Assembly: GCA_949316235.1 (NCBI GenBank)
Contig: OX438743.1
Span: 35,929,242 to 35,993,241 of the forward strand
Direction: 5' to 3'
Source: Oegoconia quadripuncta
Taxonomy: Eukaryota; Arthropoda; Insecta; Lepidoptera; Autostichidae
DNA length: 64,000 nt
A program made the translations under genes and the position numbers. Shown in pieces: positions 12,825 to 25,092 of this stretch. The notes beneath the pieces are model-generated. The model was not told the DNA's origin, did not search any database, and saw only the letters and a list, made by a program, of their open reading frames with translations. Within the stretch, counting starts at the first letter, position 1, and each line of letters opens with the position of its first letter.

Positions 12825-13114
12825 TCCGCCTGCGGCTTCGCCTGCGTAAAATAACTTTATCGCGGAAATTTCTTCATCCCGCGGGAACTACTCACTTTAT
12901 CGGCATAATAAATATTCTATGTCTTAATCCCAGGTCTAACTAAATTTCATCCAAATCCGTTCATCCGTCTCGCCGTGTTTATCTAACTTCTAACTAATAT
13001 TATAAATGCGAAAGTTACATGTTTGTTTGTTTGTTTGTTTGTAGCTCAAACAAACAAACAAACAAACAAACATGTAACTTTCGCATTTATAATATTAGTT
13101 AGAAGTTAGATAAA
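12825..13114. repeat. Repeat family T copy ending in a long hairpin
   Basis: The family T body starts ACTAGCTTTCCGCCTGCGGC and runs to TATTATAAATGCGAAAG. From 12978 to 13114 the end is an inverted duplication: 65-bp arms (12978-13042 and 13050-13114), identical by eye, around a 7-nt loop. Each arm includes about 22 bp of GTTT repeat next to the loop. It may arise from two head-to-head copies or from template switching. Confidence 0.8.
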
Positions 13115-13890
13115 ACCAAACTCTTTTTGCAACTAAACAAAAATCTAAATCGAGATCATGGCAAATAATTCTTAACAAACAATAAATCAATGGGAACGCT
13201 TGATGACTTTTAAACTGAAAGCTTATAAATGAAATTGTTCCGTGGAACAGGTAGTTTCATAAAAAATCAAATACAATTTCTTTCTAAATAAAAATGTTGA
13301 ATTCCCATTGAATTTGGTAACTGTCAGCAGTGGTTTGTTTACCTTGCGGCGTGCGCTCAGAGCACTGCAGCCCATTCGTTGCAACATTTGGTTCGCACAC
13401 CCCATGTATTCCTCAGGGCATTTCCTCCCCACTCATTATCCCCGATAGTTATTACTGTCATTTTTCAACTCGTTATTTACTCTGAGGAGAGCTGATAGCA
13501 CGACATTTGCTCGCAAAGGCCGAACTTTAAGATTAGGGGTGAAGGATTTTCGGGCTAAAGGGGGATTTACGCGGGCTTATAAGAAAATTGAAAATAGCCC
13601 TTTAAAGTACAACATTTCGAGACATTGTTTATTCGTCGAGGTTTACTTTGATAAACAGATGAAATGGGACTGAAATTATGGCTCAGACTACCGGAGAGAG
13701 AGGAATTTGTCGTATTTACCTCCAGAAGTTTCTCCGCTGAAATTTCTTTGCTTTACTCGCGCCACAGGAATTGGTTTCACGGTAGACAGACAGAGCTGTT
13801 TTCCCATTCATTTATATATATTAGTGTATTAAAATTATGCGAGTTTCTTATCTGCATATTAAGGAGGATATTGGGAATTACTTTTGATAC
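13115..13890. other. No gene seen; single-copy-looking, GC-richer from 13310
   Basis: The stretch 13310-13780 has less AT bias than its surroundings and no match elsewhere in the window. A 106-codon frame at 13664-13984 runs into a family C repeat and is not convincing as a gene. Confidence 0.35.
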
Positions 13891-13894
13891 CCTT

Positions 13895-14075
13895 TTAACC
13901 GCAGACGAAAAACGGTTGTATATGAGTGTGTCCAGTTCTGTTGTCAGATGTATCTCAGTAATGTCTGGTCCAAATAGAGTGTAGTTTTTTTATATTAAAA
14001 ACTAAACGAGGGGACTGGGCATTAGCCATGTTTGATGAAAATCGGTTTAGTTGTTTCGATGCTATTTAGCTTTAA
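13895..14075 (+). repeat. Repeat family C, diverged copy
   Basis: Follows the order of the copy at 560: GACGAAAAACGG, GATGTATCTCAGTAATGTCT, TTTTTTTATATTAAAAACTA, GATGAAAATCGGTTTAGTTG. Confidence 0.55.
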
Positions 14076-14602
14076 ACACAGTTTTTCGGTGCATTTCGAT
14101 AATACCATAGTCCTTCGAGGGTTTACTGTATTTTTGACATATTGGCATTTTTAAAATTTTCTAAATTTTTGACTTGTGAATTTTTGGAAAAAGCACCACC
14201 GTCTGTCTGCATGTTTGTTACCTTTTCATGACTAAAATCGTTCTTATTAAAATTTAGTAGAGACGGAGACGGACATAGGTTAATATTAATCCTGAAAAAG
14301 TCCGCGAGAAATTCCACATAAACGAAAACTAGTAATAATACCTACAATATTTATATATAGGTACAATACTTAATGAGAATTTTTCTTTGTGAAAGGTTTA
14401 TCAAAGTGTCACGAGATGATAACGACTAAATGCCGCCGTGATAACCAGAAATGAGAAAAGTTTACTTCGAAGTTTTTTAAGAGTAACGACTTTTATATGT
14501 TTTGACGATGTTGACAAAATATTTCTCATATTTTACCTAATAATAATACGATGAAATTCTTTCATTCAAGATTTTCAAGTACCTTTAAGGCACATATATT
14601 TA

Positions 14603-14838
14603 CAACCGATTGGTGTAGTGGATAGTGAACCTATCAGCGAAACCAACGGTTGCGGGGTCGAATCTCGCGAGGGGTAAATGTTTGTGTGATGAATACGAAC
14701 ATTTATTCCCGAGTACTGGATGTTTATATAAATATTTATATGTTTCCATATCCATTATCCATAGTACAAGCTATGCTTAGTTAGGAACTAGATGATTGGT
14801 TTAAGTGTCCCAAATATTTATTTATTATTTATTATTAT
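14603..14838 (+). repeat. tRNA-derived SINE family A, head type II
   Basis: Starts ACCGATTGGTGTAGTGGATA (A-box region) and carries a B box, GGGGTCGAATCTCG. The shared tail runs CCATAGTACAAGC, TTAGGAACTAGATG, then AAATATTTATTTATTATTT. Length about 235 bp. Tail layout resembles Metulj-type butterfly SINEs, by recall. Confidence 0.8.
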
Positions 14839-14839
14839 A

Positions 14840-16000
14840 TTTTTTACCGCAGCTAATAAGAGCCAATAGTTGATTTACATAAACTGCCATTTTGGAATCA
14901 TATTCGATAAAGACCCTGTCAAATCTAAATTTTCGTCAAAGTTGAGAGTTCATTGGTACATTAATTATTCTTAAAAGCTTCTCCAGTTACTTAGCGGTGA
15001 CGTCACTTTGTCAAACATCAATTACGTTTTGACAATGATCAACGATGAAATGGACGAACGTAAATCGCGACCTGAAGGGCGCAACAAATATTTTAATTTA
15101 CGTTCCAAAAAAAAAGTTTATAATTTAAAAAAGGTTGCATCCACGTCATTAATTTTGTAATTGATAATGCTTAATTACACTGGTTTTAAACTAAAATTTA
15201 ATATGAGACAATTTGTTTGCGTTAATAACTCGAAAGATTCCCTTGTGAGCAAAAGTTGTATCACTATCGAGTATGTCACGGAAATAGCCATATCGATCAG
15301 TATACAGATTTTGATTTGACTGTAGTTTAACTACAGCTTTCGCCGGACTGCAAGTCCGGCGAAAGCATGAATTATTTGTTTTCGAAAATTACATCGACGT
15401 TACTGAATAGCCGATCCACCCTTCAGTATGCCAGTCATTTCATTCCACACGTGAAATTGCATTAAAGACTAATAAATTCAGTAGCTTCGTGACAGCAAAC
15501 AGAAAACTGTCTAGGAAAACTCAACGTCTAGACGTCCTGCTATCAATAAGTAACGATTACGTGGCATGCCTACTTATTGAAGTCCACCCCAAGCAATATG
15601 ATAGGGCGAACATTTATAAAGGTCCGTATAATGGATTCGCGGCCACTCAGGATTTGGTTTGTAAATATTTTATTCGATCTATGGCCGTGTGGTGCCGGTG
15701 ATTGACAGCGCAGCGGTCCCCAGTGACCGACACACAAAATGAGTATAGTTAAGTGACATTTGCGTCAGTTTCATTTGGAAATGTGAAATTCAATACAGTT
15801 TCTGTAATAATTGTGTTTGCTTTTATTTTGTGGGTATTTGGTATGATCGTAATAATTTTAAAACATTAACAAATAGCTCTTTAAAATTAATATGTTAGAT
15901 CAAGTGGACCGTGAACTTTCGTAAAAAAATTGATTCAGTTAAATCGGAACTAAGACAATAAATAATTTATTGTTATTATTAAAGAGCAATTCCATTGTCG
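14840..16000. other. No gene seen; short GC-rich hairpin inside
   Basis: AT-rich, except for the hairpin at 15336-15366 listed separately and a less biased stretch at 15400-15730 that matches nothing else here. No exon found. Confidence 0.4.
15336..15366. repeat. Perfect 14-bp GC-rich stem-loop
   Basis: GCTTTCGCCGGACT, loop GCA, then its exact complement. Immediately upstream, TGTAGTTTAACTACA (15321-15335) forms a second, 7-bp stem. Could be the core of a decayed inverted-repeat element. Confidence 0.7.
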
Positions 16001-16004
16001 ATTA

Positions 16005-16085
16005 TGGTATCCATAATACAAGCTTAGTTGCTTAGTGTGGAACTAGATGACGTATTGTGTATATTCATAGATATTTATTTATATT
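16005..16085 (+). repeat. SINE family A, 3' fragment
   Basis: Contains TATCCATAATACAAGC, GTGTGGAACTAGATGACG and a TATTTATTTA end, matching the family A tail. The tRNA head is missing. Confidence 0.7.
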
Positions 16086-16489
16086 AGTGGGTGCAATGAG
16101 GACTTGGCTTACTGCATATATAGACTCTGTTTATCAGCAATATGCTAAGCATTCATTTTGTATAAATTACCCAATAAAATACAAGACTTATGCTAGTGAT
16201 AATGTGCATCAAATACATTTTATTATTTGAATTTTATTTCATCCCTTGAAATTTTCTTATTGTAAGAAAAATCATAGTTCCGTCAAACGCCTGGCATTAA
16301 GTCAATACTTTACCAATTGCCTGTTGAGCTGTTTGGTCGATGGTCGAACATTGACGCGATGACGCATATAAGAATATTATTAGTGTTTAGATTACTATGG
16401 AAAATCCGTATGTCGAAAATTCAGCGAGTAAATAATGGCAACAAGCTGCTAATATATAGAAAGGTGACATTTTTATCTTTAGGAAACAA

Positions 16490-16850
16490 TTTTTAGGCTC
16501 CCTTCCCTCAAAAAGAAAAAAGGACCCTTATAAAATTCTTAGTTGTCCATCTGTCTCTTTGTCTGTCAAGACCCTTTTTCTCAGCAATCGTGTAGATGTT
16601 AAGTTGAAATTAATGTCAAATACTAAGATCTACGGTCTCTTGGACCCGTAAAAAATCAAGCTTCTAAGTTAACGCAATCAACAAATACGGCCATTTATGC
16701 CGCATCTTTTGGATGCAAATAAATGAAAGCATAGAACCAAACTTACATTTAGAGATTCGAGTACGCAAGATGGATGAACATCTACATACAAGTTTATATG
16801 GAACCCTCGGGGCGCGAATCAGACTCTCACTTGTTCGGGTTTTTTTTATA
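16490..16850 (-). repeat. Interspersed repeat family E (AAGGACCCTTATA ... ACTTGTTCGGGTTT)
   Basis: Contains GGACCCTTATAAAATTC, TCTGTCTCTTTGTCTGTCAA, AGACCCTTTTTCTCAGCAAT and GCGCGAATCAGACTCTCACT, the order seen in a family widespread in lepidopteran genomes, by recall. Only one copy here, so limits are approximate and strand uncertain. Confidence 0.45.
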
Positions 16851-17154
16851 TTATAATGCAAGCAACGGTAGTTGCTTAACTATAACTGGATGACTTGTCG
16901 GGGTAAGCTATGTAGAGGGTTTTGTACAACTGACAGCATGTCACTGGTTGCCAGTCTTTTTGAGTCATCTAATGACAGGCTTTGAGATTTGGTTCCTCTA
17001 GTCAGTTGGCAGTCATGTTGCTACACAGTATTCATCTTTAGTGGGTATGATTCTAAATATTCTAATGAACCACAACACATTTGAGAGATGTATTTTGCAC
17101 TCGGAAAATTTTGAGTACAAGTGGAGTTTGTGCTAAGCTTTTAACTTTTGGAAC

Positions 17155-17213
17155 ACTCAAACTTATATTTGGGATATCTCTGTCTTCCCCATTTGGGATA
17201 AAGGTCGTGACGC
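17155..17213 (+). repeat. Repeat family R, tail fragment
   Basis: TTGGGATATCTCTG then CCATTTGGGATAAAGGTCGT, the end block of family R (see 20655 and 48160). Confidence 0.6.
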
Positions 17214-17899
17214 TATGTATGTAGGTATGAGCAAAATCAATTCAATAACATAACAACCCAAGCTTGCATAAGCAATTAATTACCAGAAGCCATACACTGT
17301 CGTATTACTGGGCGTTACTTAGCCCGCGTAATGGTATACGGGGCTCAGGTGGAGCTTGAGACTAACTGTTAACTAGTTTGTAGTTGCAAAGTGGCTCTAA
17401 ACTGAACACCTGAATGGGTTTCCCTGGTCCCAGACGCGGTGGGGCCCTAAAACTCACCAAATTAATCAACATTTAATTCCATATCGCGGGCTAGACAGTA
17501 AAGGCGGTGCATGTACGGTCGCCTTGGGACTCCTAGGAAATTAACCAGTAGCATTATCCAGCCCGAAACTCGACCGAACGTTGCAAAATATGCAAATGAA
17601 GAGGCGACTCATTTGACGAATTTTAATGGATATTTAACTGTGTTAATTATAAAGTTTCAACTTGACTTAATTTGGCAGAAACGCTCTGTCTCTGAGCGGC
17701 AACGCAGATGTATGTTTAAAGAGATTTCTGTATGCGGCTGTGTGGAACGATGTTTCTGTATTTCTAATTTATTTTGAGAAGTTCGAATGGAAATTAGGTT
17801 TGATGTAGATATACATAAACGTAGTACAGTAAAAGATAAACATTTACAGTTCTTAATAATACAAATTAAGTTTTCTCGGCCAATCATGTGTTTCCCGAT

Positions 17900-18015
17900 A
17901 GAACTTTTTGTTTATTGTTGAACTCGGTACTTGCGGTCAGAGTTAAGCTTTAAACATGTTTTCTGACTGTAATCTGTTTGTATTTCATGTGCAATAAAGA
18001 ATAAGGAATAAAATC
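17900..18015 (+). repeat. Possible retroposon 3' end
   Basis: CATGTGCAATAAAGAATAAG followed by an A-rich end. Similar GCAATAA endings occur at 46540-46600 and inside the insertion at 51888-52126. Confidence 0.35.
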
Positions 18016-18085
18016 ACAATTAAAATAAATTCGCATTACATTCAATCAAGTAGACAACATGTATGTACTTAGATACATGCAATTA

Positions 18086-18139
18086 CGTGTCATTCCCAAT
18101 AGTTAGATAGAGACTAATCTCTATCTATTGGAAATGAAA
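18086..18139. repeat. Imperfect inverted repeat
   Basis: AGATAGAGA / TCTCTATCT around a 4-nt loop, extended by CCAAT / ATTGG and CATT / AATG after a small bulge. A single hairpin; no family known. Confidence 0.5.
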
Positions 18140-20650
18140 ACGTAATCGCAAAATTGTAGGTGCTTATCCACACTGTATAATTACGAGTAATTAACCTTTC
18201 ACGAACTTGTACAGGGCGGCAAACTTACCTGAAAAGAGAAAAAACATAATTAGATAAAACCAGATTGCCTTGGAAAAAATCTACTACAAATTTATTCTAA
18301 GCAAAATATTTCATTAAAAAATCAGTAGGTTTATATTTTTAAATATCTGTCGAGAGATCCTTGAAATTTCATTATTTTAAGATAAATTGGATCAATTTCT
18401 TAATTTTTTTAGTGGAAGTATTTTCTTCATTTTTTGCCTCGGATAGCTTTGAAGATCAACGACAGGTCGACAGGCCTCGACAGATTTAAAATTACAGAGA
18501 TATGGAAATAGACCAAGCTGTGTTGAAAAATTGCTCTAACACAATTTAGGTTAATTGAATTTTTGTTCGTTAAACTCGATGTGAAGCACACCTCCCGCTT
18601 AATTACTGGCGAGGGTTTGTTAATTTATAACGTCCGACGGACTTGGCTCACTCGAAGCTGTTGGAACAGGATAACATCGAAACTCCCTTAAGATTAATTT
18701 GTTAAGTACCTATTCGTGAACTTTAACTCGTTTGCCTCTGACCGAATTCCCAGCCGCCCTTGGAGTTTAGAATTAAATTTAATGAAATAAATTTGGGGAC
18801 TTGGTAGTTGCTGTGTCCGGAGGCTGGGACGGACGGACACCCGGACAGTGTCCGACACGAATAGTAAGGGTACGTGCTCGGGCTTCACGTTAAATGTTAT
18901 CGACATTGTTGTTAGTCAAGGGCAAGGGAAATACGAACAGTTAACGATCTCGATTTACTTTAAACTTTTCGGGTCCTGGAACTTGAAGAAAATAACATTA
19001 GATTCTCCTTATGTAAACAATATCGCAGCTTGACAATTTAATAATTAGTAAGATGTAGATGTATTATTATAATAGTTTCCATATGAACAGGTAATGAAGA
19101 GATAGCTTCCGACTGACTAATATTAAACGTGGAATCAAATATACTGAAGCCATAAATAAACATAAACTTTGGACAATAAATTGATTTCATGAGTGTTTTT
19201 TGAAAATTCAACCCTTACGCCTTTTTAGACGATGTATACTTATAATTAAAATTCAAAATATCTAACTTGACAAATTGAAATATTTCTTATTATATTTAAA
19301 TATTTCTTACAAATAGTAAGGAATGTTGGTGAAGAGCGTACAGGTTAATTTAATGCGGTGAAGGAACCTTACTTCCTTTCTACCTTATCGAGTAGTTTTT
19401 AACCGACTCCCAAAAATGACGAGGTTATATTTCCAACTGTATATATTTTTTTTATGTTCACCCATATTTTCGTAAATTGTTAACCGATTTTGATAATTGT
19501 TTTTTTCATTGACCTATCACCTTGGTCTATCACCACAGTGGTCGGAGCATGCAAATCGGAGATAGTTGTTTTGCAAATTTTTGTTCGTTCAATAATAAAA
19601 TAATAAAACAAACGTTTATGTCGCGCATTTGTTTTGCTTATTCGCTTGGACGAAATATACAACTATCCCATTCTCACTCCTACGTCTACGCGCTTGACTA
19701 AGATTTCTAACTTCATGGTCAAAATTAGTATTAGATTATTTTGGTATTTTTTATTACACAGAAATATAACAAGTAACAGTAAATGTATCGTGTACTAAAC
19801 ATAATATATAGCATTAATTAATATATTTTTTGGGTAAATTATTTTGTATTGCTACTAACTATATTTAGATACTTATAGTAATTGTTAAACTTAGTTTAGG
19901 TATATTCAAGTTTTGGTGTAAAGTTAAACCAATTTTGTACTACTGTCTATATCTTCAAAATAGTAACCTGTGGATGACGTAGCTGGTTGTACAATGATCC
20001 ACATCATTTTGTAAAACTAGATTAAGTATATAAATTGTGCAGCTGTTTGTTGTCCTTAATAAAATAAAATAAAAAATAAAAAAAATACGTCGTGCGCGAC
20101 AAACGATGTAATGCTATACGGGGGTTGGACTGCTAATCTTAGTGACAATAGTAGCCATAATTGGGACATGTATTATGTAAATGTCTACAAAGTATGCGAA
20201 GCCTTATAATATTATAATCAAAACAATATAAATACATCCACTACTCACGAGTAAGGATGACGTGTAGGTATAACACGCCTACGCTATTTGAAATCTGTTT
20301 GATCTCTTCTTTAAACGTACGTTTATAAGAAATTCACGATTTTAGAGGGATCGTTTATTATAGAGCTTAGCTATAATAATCCCATGTTTTTGGATAACGT
20401 GTAGGTAAGTTATCAATTCTATTGTGAGCAGAAATATCTATTTTATGATTTAGCACACTAGAAAGACTAAAACAATATATTTACACAAAAGACGGGAAAG
20501 GATCAAATTGATCCCTAAGAATATCTTTATTTATAAAATGTTTATTGAGAAGTGTTTAACAGTGATTTCTTTTATATCTACAGCTAAATCAGATATCATC
20601 TTGAAGCCATACTATAAACAGATTTTTATTTTGTTACTAAGTTTGAGCGC
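18140..20650. other. No gene seen; retroposon tail near 19915-20095
   Basis: 18560-18960 is GC-richer and unmatched elsewhere, a possible single-copy element. From about 19915 a retroposon-like 3' region ends in (AAAAT)n around 20060-20090. The remainder is AT-rich. Confidence 0.35.
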
Positions 20651-20654
20651 CAAT

Positions 20655-20945
20655 TAAAAACGATGGTGCTGTGTGATTTCGGCACGTAAGAAGAATAGAA
20701 CCAACCAAGAAAAATCTCTTCCCGTGGGTGTCGTAGAAGGTGACTATGGGACTTTCCACTTAAAAACATCTATAGCATGTTTTAACGGTAATGGGGCGAG
20801 CCCTTGTCAGGTATGCATTTCTACATATCTCAAAAGGTGAATCGTGGGTATTGTTTCAAGCATTAAACATTTAATGTTTGAAATACCCGAACGCTAATGT
20901 TTGGGATATATGTGACCACCCCATTTGGGATAAAGACCGTGACAT
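20655..20945 (+). repeat. Unclassified repeat family R, near-complete copy
   Basis: Ordered blocks: GATGGTGCTGTGTGATTTCG, GGCACGTAAGAAGAATAGAA, CCCGTGGGTGTCGTAGAAGG, TTTTAACGGTAATGG, a short palindromic AAACATTTAATGTTT, and CCATTTGGGATAAAGACCGT. Full or partial copies at 27364, 37275, 48160 and 62405. No terminal inverted repeats or coding frame seen. Confidence 0.65.
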
Positions 20946-21555
20946 CATGTGTTACGTGTTTTTGGTTTAGTGTTCAGAGTTAGTCGCCTTTTACGGCGAG
21001 AAGTTTTATACTTTTTTTGTACCGAAACCACACAGCAAAGGAAATATAAAATTGTCTTAATATCTTTATTGTACACGAAACTGTTACGGAAATATATGTT
21101 GTATATAAAATGTACAAAGGCGAGCTTAATTCCGATAGAATTTCTACTAGCAAATCTTAGAGATAAATAGTGTTTATTAGATTGGGCAGAAAATAGTGTC
21201 CACAATGAAACTTATCTAGTACTTTTTTGTTTCTGTATCTTCAACTTCGTCATTAGGTGCTTTTCACTAATTCGGTCTTAAGATACCTACTTAATTTTCT
21301 CTAAGCAAAATCAAATTTTATTTTGATTAGATATTGAACATTGAACTTTAAGTGATCAGTGTCATCAGTCAGGGAAGTTTTCAATTACACCATTCTGAAA
21401 ATAATTGTCGTGAGTTGTCTGAAGATATTACAGCATAGACTAGTACAAGTACAATAGCAGCGCTAGTACAATGACATAGCAACTCGACAAAGCATCTCAT
21501 GTCTCAATTTCTTGTTACTTAAATTTGCATCACATGATTTGTCCGGGGTCATATA
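20946..21555. other. No gene seen
   Basis: AT-rich. Overlapping opposite-strand frames of 73-86 codons near 20945-21205 have no recognisable motif. Confidence 0.4.
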
Positions 21556-21559
21556 GGAC

Positions 21560-21815
21560 TATTTCGCGACGGTGATATGATTGAATGAAGAACGCAAGTA
21601 TATCTTTCATTCCATAAGATCGTCATGTCCCGTGAGTCGTTAGTTGTGCGAGCCGTACTGTGATAGCAAGATGAGTGCAGAGCTCCTAAAAAAATAATGA
21701 TAGCCAACTGCTCAGCCTGGTGATTAGAGCCAATCCCTCCAATCCATGCGATGAAAATCGCACCATGGGAAAGATTTATGTCCAACAGCGAACTGCTATA
21801 GGCTGTTGTGATATG
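21560..21815 (-). repeat. Diverged interspersed repeat (CACAACAGCCTATAGCAG type)
   Basis: On the minus strand it begins CACAACAGCCTATAGCAG and continues CGCTGTTGGACATAAATC. This order resembles a common lepidopteran repeat opening ACAGCCTATAGCAGTCCACT, by recall. The 78-codon frame across it is not a gene. Confidence 0.45.
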
Positions 21816-24185
21816 TTAGTGTATGTGTGAATATGTTTTTTCCCGAAACATACAAAAATCCGTCTCTATCTGCTCTTTGTATGTGGAAAATAATACCATT
21901 TATTTTCTATGTATATTATTTGAACATGAAAAATTAATTTCCATAGATATTTTGTGTAATTATTTAAACGAGGTAAAGCAAAAGATCGCCCTTAATTACC
22001 GTGGCTACTCTTTGGACGAAGTCAAGTGTTTTCTGAGTGAGCTATTAGAAGGATATTAAAAATTGAAAAACTGTCCGCCATGATGGTATGGCGTTAATGG
22101 CAGTACATAATAAATAAACGTGCCGCTAGGCTTATGTGCGAGTCAAGTGGAGGGAGTGGCCGGGGACCGCGAATAGGCTCTCACAGCGACATCTGAGACG
22201 CCGGGCCTGGCCGGGACAGTGCCCTTATACAAACAGTAGCTCAACTTATTATACACTGGAAAAACTATTTTACCCGAAATAATTTTGTTACAAATGACTT
22301 ACTTTTTAATCTTTATTTTTATGAAGTTTTTAATCACTCAAGGTTTAACACATTCTTTGCAGACAATTAGTAAATCGAAATTTACAATTAATAAAACGAA
22401 ATTTTGCATACAACACAGGAAATTATTAAGAATTCTCTATAGTTGCGATGTAACTTTTTTTTCATCTTTATAATCCTCTCAACATTTCGCTCAGAGCAAA
22501 CACACGATTTCCACACAGTCCCACCATATTAACTAACTAAAACAGAGGTATTTTAGATGATCTTATAAAATTTAAAATTATATAAAAATTTATGGAATAT
22601 TTAGGGATTGGCTAAACAGATTTCCATAAAATATGGATAAAAAGCTATCTCGCTGATATTAGCTTATAAATAAAAACATTTGCATTGAAATCTGTTCATC
22701 CGTTATACAGCTACAGTGGCACAGACAGACACTTATTTTTAATTTTACGAAATTTTAAAACCACCTTATACGTTACGTGATAACTAAGATTTATAACACT
22801 TTAGTGAAGTAATTAATATACAAGGAGTTTTTTCTAGTCTATAAGATTTGAGACTCTTTATAATACCTACATGTTTAACAGCCGATTCAAAAAGAGGTGT
22901 GTCAAATTTAAAACGTTTATCTGTCTGTCTGTCTGTGGTACAGTAGCGCCAAAACAACTGAAACAATTTGATTTTTTTTTTCGATATTGGTATTTACCAG
23001 AATATTCTTGGCCAAGTTTGTTGGCAATAGGTTCAGCCGTTTTCAATAGATTTAGGTTGGAGTTGGTTAGTTACCGAGGATATCTAAGTTTTTCATTTTA
23101 TCCCTGAATGTAGTGCTACGATATAATAAGCTTTTTTTTGCAGTTGTAGTATAATAACATTAAAAAATCTAAGATACATTTGACCATCTTAGGTAGTAAA
23201 ATTACGATGAATGCACTTAGGACATGTACCTACTACTGTTGAACAGGCAGTTGTCGTCCATTTCACATACTACCATGACAGAGTTGAGTTACTGCATGTA
23301 ATTAATAGGCTGTGCCTGAACCCTTTCGAGAGTGGCTCACACAGCTCGACCTGTTTCGTACTGCCCTGCTCGTTTCTAAGAGCTGCTTCACTTTGATTTA
23401 AGAGAAAAAGCCGTTTTGACGCTACTTTGGAGGTTACTTACCATATACCTAAAGAACTATGTAGTAATGTCAAACCATTACTACAAAAAATTAATATTTT
23501 TCGTTGAATGACAGATTCTAGAAACTGCAGATTAGAATCATCTGGAAATTGTTATTACTTAAATCACAAAAATACTACGTAAACCTATGCTTAGCTCGGT
23601 TTATAACTTACCGGCTTTTATTGTGACAAATACTTTGACTTTGCATGATCGCGATGGAGTGTTACTAATCATGGGATCGATTACAAATGCCCTCCAAAAC
23701 TACTCAGCGAACCCCTTCAACTAGCAGCCATCTTGTTTTTCTTGTTTGGCGCGTCAGAATGACGTGTGACAGGCCGCCATTTTGAAAAAAACTTGGAGAG
23801 CGGCTTCCTTCCGCATCGGCGGGCCGTCATGAGAACTATCGCGGCGGCGACACCCCTTTCGTTTTACATATCGGATTCATTGTTTTAGCAACGTACTAGT
23901 ATATACGAGGGACTTTTGTTTTTTAGATGCGCCTAGGCGCAAGGTGCAAATCACGTCGGGCGATGGCGGCACGTCAAATGGAAGAGAGATTTCACTACAC
24001 AGTTTGGCTATGTAAAAATAGTGCAGTGAATCTTTGTAACTTTGAATTTTAGGATAACATATTTTTTTATGACACAATAGCAAATTGTACCTGTAGGATA
24101 TGTATACAAAGAAATTTCTACTATAGTAGGATAAGCACTCCATCCGTGTCCATAATATCTTCTTCATCATCATATTAGCCACGTC
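21816..24185. other. No gene seen; GC-richer blocks at 22090-22240 and 23640-23880
   Basis: Includes (CTGT)n at about 22920-22936 inside a decayed repeat. The two GC-richer blocks match nothing else here. A 78-codon frame at 21823-22059 ends in a plausible helix but has no identifiable domain. Confidence 0.35.
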
Positions 24186-24194
24186 CTATCGTAC

Positions 24195-24358
24195 TATAAT
24201 ATTATAAATTCGAAAGTATGTCTGTCCGTCCAGTTTTACTTCAAAATGATTGTATGGAAATTTAGCAAGGACCCGAGAAAAGACATAGGTCACTTTTAAT
24301 CCTGAAAAAGCCCGCGATAAATAACTATACACGGGCGAAGCCACGGGCGTAATATTGT
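24195..24358 (+). repeat. Repeat family T copy
   Basis: Runs from CTATAATATTATAAATTCGA to ACGGGCGAAGCCACGGGCGT, the two signature ends of the family. Confidence 0.6.
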
Positions 24359-24679
24359 GCACAATTTTATAGTAATAAAGCTCTAGGTAAGTGAAATTCA
24401 CAGTTGCAGTTATGATTTTCCACTGTTTCTTTGAAATGTCCATTTCAAATGTTTGCTCTACATCGCATAGTTCCCCACAAATAAACTTATTCAAAACCGT
24501 ACTTTGATGTTCATCTGTTTAGGCTGCTTCTAAACTAATAGCAATCATTTTGTACTGTAGTATAATACTTAAATATCTTTACGATATCAGTTTTTTTAAG
24601 CGATGATTAGACCACTTGGCTGCCAGCGTTGTTTTATCGCGCCAAGTGGCTTTATATTAATTACCCAATAAAACATGTA

Positions 24680-24940
24680 TACAGGGTGAATTTGAATTCG
24701 TGTGATTCCCATTAACTGGTGACGCCACTCGCGATTACGAACAACTTTCCCCAAGGCGCCATAGTGGAAATTCGATCAAAAAAAATTCGATTACCCATAC
24801 AAAGTAAAACCATTCTGGAACCACATTTAGTATGAAGTCCGACAATTTTAGACTGAATTCGGCTATGGTTCTTAATGGAAAGTTGTTCGTAATCAGGAGT
24901 AGAGTAAACAAGAATTACACGAATTAAATTTCACCCTGTA
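24680..24940. mobile_element. MITE with TACAGGGTG termini and TA target duplication
   Basis: Left end TACAGGGTGAATTTGAATTC, right end GAATTAAATTTCACCCTGTA, with TA on both outer sides (24678-24679 and 24941-24942). Inner arms also pair: GATTACGAACAACTTTCC against GGAAAGTTGTTCGTAATC. Length 261 bp, no coding frame. TA duplication points to a Tc1/mariner- or PIF-type mobiliser; which is unknown. A broken copy is at 56275. Confidence 0.85.
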
Positions 24941-25021
24941 TAATAATATTGATTGTTAAATATATATTTAAATGCTGTTACGATTTCGTCTGAATAACTA
25001 AATGATTAACAAAAAAAAAAA

Positions 25022-25092
25022 TATTCGTGTAGTTTATCAACCGAGTTAACCATAATACAAGCATAATATAAGAATTAGATGGCGCTGTGTGA
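25022..25092 (+). repeat. SINE family A, 3' fragment
   Basis: GTAGTTTATCAACC, CCATAATACAAGC and TTAGATGGCGCTGTGTG match the family A tail. Confidence 0.65.

Noticed and set aside
13664..13984. 106-codon plus-strand frame as an exon
   Set aside because: Its last third is repeat family C and no splice sites bracket it.
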